Below are positions 58,105 to 64,000 of a stretch of DNA of 64,000 nt, piece after piece. This DNA comes from Anisodus tanguticus (Eukaryota > Streptophyta > Magnoliopsida > Solanales > Solanaceae): positions 41,305,305 through 41,369,304 of the forward strand of contig CM067549.1 in the NCBI GenBank assembly GCA_034509755.1. Direction: 5' to 3'. Both the position numbers and the translations under genes were made by a program. The notes beneath the pieces were generated by a model, which searched no databases, was not told the DNA's origin, and saw only the letters and a list, made by a program, of their open reading frames with translations. The first letter of the stretch is position 1; every line of letters starts with the position of its first letter.

Positions 58105-58446
58105 TTAGCAGGTTGAACCCACAGTTCTCAATCCATTTACAACAGAGTTTAAAGGTAAATCAGCACTTGTGCCATGCAGGATGAATAGCTGCTGCCCACC
58201 CTTCCTCCTCTGTTTTGAGAACCATGTGAAAGGAGAGCAGGCAGAAGAAAAGGAAGTCCGTATGACTGACTTCGGTATACTCCTCGGAAACATTAATTTG
58301 CGTTGGATTTGGAATCTACACAATTCCAGTAGTTGAAGACATTTACTTCCAAAATCCCATTGAAAGCGCAACTTACAATAAATCAACTTATTTCTTTCCA
58401 AGCTATACTTTATCATATAAGAGAAGCTATTGCGGAAAAGGCTCAT
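58105..58446 (-). other. Unassigned open frame, possibly relic of an invertase leader exon
   Basis: It has 113 codons and is rich in Arg, Ser and Lys (KLRFQWDFGSKCLQLLELCR), resembling the low-identity transit-peptide part of organellar neutral invertases, and it lies where such an exon could be. The conserved exon that should follow is missing. The similarity is impressionistic. Confidence 0.25.
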
Positions 58447-58839
58447 TCCTTCACAAAAGTATGACCAGGCAGTGCATGCATATATATATGGGGTCCGTTG
58501 GGGTTCATCATATATTTGTAGACTGACAGTTAATTTACCACTTCCTCCTTTATCTGAGTTTAGAACCCACCATACTTTTCAACTCTCACATAAGTTGAGT
58601 TGTATATTTTATAATGCCATTAATTCAAAAAAACAAAAATTGCAAAGAAGCGCGCTCAATGCTTATATGTATGAAGGAGTCGTCATCGTGAGAACAGTAA
58701 TAGGAGACAAAACAGTTTCTCATAACCGTGGGTTTACACCAAGGGTTGGTATTGAGCTTGTACTTGTTTACCATTATCCTTAATAGAAGATGAGATCCCA
58801 TGATGTATGCTATTGTTGATGTACGGTGCTAATTTACTA

Positions 58840-59595
58840 AACCAACGAGAGTGTCAACCAAAAGTTTGAACTATGGAGAAGAACTCTATAAAGTAAGGGT
58901 TTTAGGATAAGCGAAAGTAAGATTGAATATATGCACCGCAAATTTTGTCAACAAAAGAAGAGCAAAACCAAGGTGAGATTATGGCATTGCGGTGCATAAA
59001 TGCAAGCAATTCAAATATCTAGGCTCAATATTCCAAGAGAATGGAATGATAGACAAAGATGTTATACATAGAACAAACATTCAGATTCGGATGGTTGAAA
59101 TGGAGAAGTTCTACCGTGGTATTATGTGATAGGAGGATGCCTAGCAAAGGGAAAGGTAAGTTCTATAGAGCAGTTATAAGACCAGCAAGGTTATATGGGA
59201 GTGAATATTGGATTGCTAAAGTCTAACATACCCACAAGATGAGCATCGCAGAGATATGGGTGCTAAGATGAATGTGTGAATTGTGATGATACAAGACATG
59301 GACAATATTAGAAATGACCACATCGGTGAGAAGGTTCAAGTAGCATACATCAAGGATAAAATGAGAAAAGCTCGCTTGAGATGGTATGGTCATGTCGTGC
59401 GTCGACAATTAGATGCACCTTTCAATAGACGTGAAACCATAGTGAGTGAAGGTGTTAAAGGGAATGAGGTAGACCTAAAATTACTTGGAAGGAAGTTGTC
59501 TCGAATGACCTACAATTTCTTGGGATTCACGCAGATTTAACAAAACATGGGGTACAATGGAAGAAAAAATATATATAGGAGTTACCTATTAGTTA
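58840..59595 (+). mobile_element. RTE-type LINE fragment, subfamily A
   Basis: The readable RT C-terminal words are KYLGSIFQENGMIDKDVIHR (in broken frame), AVIRPARLYGSEYWIA and RKARLRWYGHVVRRQLDAPF. Stops interrupt all frames. It is 5'-truncated. Confidence 0.8.
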
Positions 59596-59596
59596 A

Positions 59597-60010
59597 AAGA
59601 TGAAAGTTGCGGAGATGAGAATGTTGCGATGGATGTGTGGGCACACTAGGAGAGATATGATTAGGAATGAGGCTATCCGGGACAAGGTGGGAGTGGCCTC
59701 GGTGGAGGACAAGATGTGGAAAGCGAGGCTGAGATGGTTTGGACATGTGAAGAGGAGAGACACAAATGCCCCAGTGCGGAGGTGTAAGAGGTTGGCTATT
59801 GGAATGAGGTGATTAGACAGGACATGGAACAGTTACAGCTTACCGAGGGTATGACCTTAGATAGGAGGTTATGGAGGACTCGGATTAGGGTAGAAGGCTA
59901 GTAGGTATTCTCGCTTACCTTTCATATTAGTAGTCGCAGTATTACTCTATAGTTTCTTGTGCTTTGATTTCTGCTACTATCTCGTATTCCTTGTACTTTC
60001 ATTATCCAAT
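59597..60010 (+). mobile_element. RTE-type LINE fragment, subfamily B
   Basis: It begins abruptly with MKVAEMRMLRWMCGHTRRDM and continues RLRWFGHVKRRDTNAPVRRC, the same domain as the preceding fragment but closer to the copy in the HPt intron. It ends in the 3' region TTTCTGCTACTATCTCGTAT without the TTG tail. Confidence 0.82.
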
Positions 60011-60506
60011 ATTCATAAACATACGCACACGAGTTCTAATAAATAGTAATAGAATAAAACTTGTCATAATCAAGCAGAGGATCTAATGTTTACAGAAATT
60101 CATTTTATGATAATTAAATTAATTAATAACAAAATATTACAATACTTTTTTTTATGCAAAGTGACTATCATATTTTGCCTCCTAGGACAGCAAGTGAATG
60201 ATTTTTTTATAATTTATTTCCCTAATATGATAGTCTATTCATTAGAGAATTTGGTCCAACGATTATTCATATGTAAATCTAACTAATACAGTGGTACTAC
60301 TACTACTACTACTACTATTATGTAGAACATGGAACAATCTTTCTTTCAGAATTGATGGCCCCCTAAGAAAGAAATGGATTGAAGGTATTATCTACAACGT
60401 CCCTTTCAACTATTAACAAGTTTCCCCGTCTCAAAAGTTTTTTTTTCTTCATGCTTATGGATATCATTGAACTTTTTGAAAGAAATAATCCCTTAATTAT
60501 TTTCAT
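60011..60506. other. Intergenic, AT-rich
   Basis: No gene is seen. It contains a (CTA)n microsatellite at 60293-60317. Confidence 0.5.
60293..60317. repeat. (CTA)n microsatellite
   Basis: About eight CTA units (TACTACTACTACTACTACTA). Confidence 0.95.
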
Positions 60507-60781
60507 TGATTGAAAGAATATATATACATTTACATATTTCCATAATAGGAGAATTTTATTCCTATTATATTCCTAAAACCTTATTCTACTTGGATACTAA
60601 CTATACAATTATGGTAATACAAATATTATGGTAAGTGTACACTACTAATTACATTACAACATTATCAAAACTAAGATACTAAAATACTACCTAACTATAC
60701 ACGGTAAAGGGGGAATCCGAGAACCAATATACATAGGATATACACGTGTATATCGTGTATATCCTATGTATATTTAACACA
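60507..60781 (-). repeat. Probable 3' LTR of copia-2
   Basis: On the - strand it follows the purine tract GACTGCGGGTG and begins TGTGTTAAATATACATAGG. The proposed end is CTTTCAATCA. The 5' LTR is outside the window, so the left boundary is a guess. An imperfect palindrome GATATACACGTGTATATC lies near the start. Confidence 0.55.
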
Positions 60782-60790
60782 CACCCGCAG

Positions 60791-62264
60791 TCATAGCAGG
60801 CGGTCTTCGAACGCTGAGACTGTCCCTAAAATCTTCAAAAAGGACCGAGGGAAGACCCTTTGTAAAGATGTCGGCAATTTGATACATTGACGGGACATGG
60901 CAGATGCGTACCTAACAACGAGTAACATTTTCGCGGACAAAGTGAATGTCCATCTCGATATGTTTAGTGCGCTGGTGCTGAACCGGATTACCAGAAAGGT
61001 AGATGGCACTAACATTATCGCAATAAACCAAGTTTGCCTTCTGAATAGGACAATGAATCTCCAACAGCAAATTACGTAACCACATGATTCCGAGACCACA
61101 TTATCTATCCCTCGATATTCGGTCTCAGCACTAGATCGGGACAATGTCGACTGACGTTTCCCAGACCATGAGACCAAGTTATTGCCAAGAAACATACAAT
61201 AGCCAGACGTAGACCGTCTGGTGTCCGGACAACCACCCCAATCAGCATCCGTATACAAGACAAGTGTGGACGTCGAGGAAGGATATAAATGCAAACCATA
61301 ATCAAGTGTACCCTGAATATACCGACTGATGCGTTTGAGTGCATTCATGTGCTCAACTCTGGGATCATGCATAAACAAACACACCTGCTGGGCAGCATAC
61401 GTAATATCTGGTCTCGTGAATGTAAGATACTGAAGGGCCGTTGCAAGACTGCGATAGCGGGTCGGATCCTCGTATGGTACGCCGGTCGCGGCACTAAGCT
61501 TGGGATTAGTATCAACTAGAGTGGAATTGGACTTACAGGATGACATCCCAGCCCTCTCAATGATCTCAGCTACATACTTTCTTTGTGATAAGAACAACCC
61601 ACCTGCATGATGAGTTACAGCAATCCCCAAAAAATAATTCAAGGGCCCCAAGTCTTTCATAGAAACTCAAAGATGAGCATTGTCATGATAGACTGGCGTA
61701 AGGCATCAAAAGAGACAGTCAAAATAATAACATCCACATATAACAGAATATAGGCCAAGGACGAACCACGACGGTAGATGAACAAGGAATTATCCGACCT
61801 GCTGTGAGTGAACCCAATAGTCGAAACATAGTCGGCAAACCGCGTATACCAGGCCCATGGAGACTACTTAAGCCCATATAAGGACTTCTTCAACAAACAT
61901 ACATGATGAGGATGTTCGGGATCCCTAAATCCCAAAGGCTGATGCATACTAACTGTTTCCTTGAGATCAACATGTAGGAAAACATTATTTACATCTAACT
62001 GATGAATACGCCATGCTTTCGAAAGAGCCAATCTAAGCACAGTGTGAATGATAGACGGCTTGACCACCGGACTAAACGTCTCACCACAATCCACACCAAC
62101 CTGCTGAGTCTTACCATCACCCACAAGTCGCGCCTTATATCGGGCAAATGAACCATCTGAATTGACCTTATGAGCAAAAATTCACATGTACCTAATGATA
62201 TTAATACCAAATGGATGGGGTACCAACTCACACGTCTTATTATCAATAAGATCATTATATTCAT
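60791..62264 (-). pseudogene. copia-2 reverse transcriptase and RNase H, broken
   Basis: It reads QLDVNNVFLHVDLKETVSMH and PHHVCLLKKSLYGLK in the RT, a gap with frame changes near 61660-61860 (the YVDD region), then DLGPLNYFLGIAVTHHAGG, YRSLATALQYLTFTRPDITY and the RNase H words YTDADWGGCPDTRRSTSGYC. A frameshift follows SRSSAETEYR. Confidence 0.85.
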
Positions 62265-62431
62265 CGATCATAGCAATTTTTCAATTCGAGCCATTTAATG
62301 CAGCCACATGATTACGGGGGCAAGGGTGATTTAAGAACATTAGAATATAAATTAAAATGTCTTTTCGGTTTAAAAATACCCCGTTGACTATGAGTGATCG
62401 GTCTATGACTCAAGGAAGAATTGGACGGATT

Positions 62432-63964
62432 TCAGGAATTTTCTAGACTCGGGATGGACTGGCCAGCAAGCAGTGGGCCTGCTGGCACATTATGGTAAAT
62501 AGGTGTAGGAACTGGACCAGGTCCAGAATTGGGCTGGACTGGCCCAGTGACTATACTGGGCATTATAACTCGTGATGGGGTAGTGGGACCAGCGGACAGT
62601 GGGCCCGCTGGAGAATTTTGGGTGTGGGAGATGTCCGGAAAATGGTGAATAATATACGGGGATATACCATCATCCAAAAAATTATACGAACTAGGCACGG
62701 GAGTACTAACCTTAGAAAACATGAATTGGGATTCATAAAAAATTACATGGCGATTAATGATAATTTTATTAGAGGATAAATCAAAGCATTTGTAACCACG
62801 ATGATTAGACGGAAAACCTAAAAACACACGAGGAGTAGACCGGACCTGAAGTTTGTTAATTGTGGTGGACGGGAATAACGGATAACACAAACACCCAAAG
62901 ACCCGAAGATGGGAATACGAATGAGTCTTATTATATAAAATTTGAACCGAAGAAGAATATGTCAAACCTTCGGAAGAAATTATGTTAAGGAGATATGTAG
63001 CAATTTGTAGAGCATGATACCAAAAATACGGGGGTACGGAAGCATGAACCAATAAAGTTCGGACAATGTTATTTATGGTACGAATTTTATTTTTGGCTTT
63101 TCCATTTTGTGAAGACTTATGAGGACAAGAAAAATGAAAATTGATCTCATTATTAGCACAGAATTCCCGAAACACCCCATTGTCATATTCTTTTTCATTA
63201 TCACACTGAATTTTTTTTTGATTTTCCGTTCGAATTGGGTTCTAATGAATGCTAAGACGGAAAAACTTGAGATTTTTTCGCTATCGGAAAAGTCCATAAA
63301 AACTTAGAATAATCATCCAAAAAAAGAACATCATACCGATGACCCAAAGAACTAAGAACAAGAGACGTCCATAAGTCGCTATGAATAATATCAAATGGCA
63401 TTAAAGTATGAGATTTGGAGTCTACAAATGGCAACCTAACAATTTTCCTAAAGAACAAGCCCGGCAATTTAGAGTACTACGCGTACCTTTACATGAAATA
63501 AAATTATTTTTATCTAATGACGACAAAATAGACGACCCCGGATGACCAAGACGAGCATGCCACAAGGAAGGAGCAAGAGCTGCAAATGCTGACGAAAAAG
63601 CTTGACTCGATGGACCGGAACTGGGTGTGATAGGATAAAGATCTCCCCTACTATCACACCTCATGAGAGGACTCCCCGTCTTGAAATCCTTCACATAGAA
63701 ACCAAATGGATCAAACTCAATAGAAACAGAATTGTCAGTAGTGAATTTACGGACATACACTAAATTTTTAATCAATTTTGGGGCATGTAGGGTGTTTTTC
63801 AAGATAAGGGGTGGATGAGGGGGAGGCAAAGTTTTATGACCATAACCACGAATTGGAATAGAATTACCATTACCAACAATTATGCCACGAGGGTTGCTCA
63901 AATTGGAATAAGACGAGAGCGTACCTGAATTAGATGTCATGTGGGTAGTTGCGCCGGTGTCCAT
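62432..63964 (-). pseudogene. copia-2 protease, GAG-pre-integrase and integrase, broken
   Basis: The protease word MDTGATTHMTS stands at 63964, then LWHARLGHPGSSILSSLDKN and LNCRACSLGK of the zinc-binding region, the integrase PFDIIHSDLWTSLVLSSLGH and FLDDYSKFLWTFPIAKKSQV. Frame changes at about 63450 and 63260 break it. The last frame has the third catalytic region CPHKSSQNGKAKNKIRTIN and a Pro/Ser-rich linker. The D-T-G is intact. Confidence 0.88.
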
Positions 63965-64000
63965 ATACTAATTCGGGTCTGGAGGATTTAAGCCAAGCGT

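Larger units (their letters stand above)
60507..64000 (-). mobile_element. Ty1-copia retrotransposon (copia-2), partial, runs off the window
   Basis: On the - strand the order is protease, integrase, reverse transcriptase, RNase H, 3' LTR. The 5' LTR and gag lie beyond 64000. The coding sequence is closely related to copia-1 (shared words include VSIEFDPFGF versus VSVEFDPFGF and SPLMRCDS versus PPLMRCNS). Frames are broken in at least three places, so it is inactive, though less decayed than copia-1. Confidence 0.9.

Noticed and set aside
1..64000. CRISPR array, bacterial operons, rRNA or tRNA genes
   Set aside because: None were seen. The window is plant nuclear DNA and the direct repeats found are minisatellites or LTR features.

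Overview
This is a nuclear plant chromosome segment, most likely from a nightshade (Solanaceae). The evidence is intron-bearing plant genes, RTE-type LINE tails ending in TTG repeats, tRNA-derived SINEs with target-site duplications (TSDs), Ty1-copia and Ty3-gypsy elements with plant-type primer sites, and a degraded endogenous pararetrovirus (family Caulimoviridae). No species assignment is safe from sequence reading alone.

Three host loci can be read. (1) On the + strand at 13.7-21.3 kb lies a histidine-containing phosphotransfer (HPt) gene of cytokinin signalling. Every splice junction agrees in phase, but the phosphorylatable His is replaced by Ile, and the N-terminal exon occurs three times as in-frame cassettes. 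(2) On the - strand at 45.9-47.9 kb lies an intact two-exon AGC-VIII kinase of the PINOID type. (3) On the - strand at 51.3-57.9 kb lies an alkaline/neutral invertase copy. It lacks its 5' catalytic part and carries a nonsense codon and a 1-base insertion, so it is a pseudogene.

Layout: 1-5.2 kb is one arm of a large inverted duplication whose other arm is 27.35-45.67 kb. 5.59-11.29 kb is a decayed copia element with a hAT-type element inside. 12.0-13.4 kb holds a MITE and a minisatellite just upstream of the HPt gene. 22-27.3 kb is intergenic sequence with a SINE and LTR/gag-like relics. 27.45-39.57 kb is a gypsy element on the - strand whose 5' LTR is split by 6.5 kb of rearranged pararetrovirus. 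40.57-41.82 kb is a solo LTR. 49.59-50.64 kb is a fold-back derivative of the same LTR family. 58.8-60.0 kb holds two LINE fragments. 60.5-64.0 kb is a second copia element running off the window.

The inverted duplication is useful because the left arm still shows the empty site for both the gypsy element and the solo LTR, so both inserted after the duplication. A LINE tail is present in both arms and one duplication breakpoint lies inside it, so the LINE is older. The host genes do not form a shared pathway in any way the sequence shows, although the HPt and PINOID-type kinase families act in cytokinin and auxin signalling respectively.
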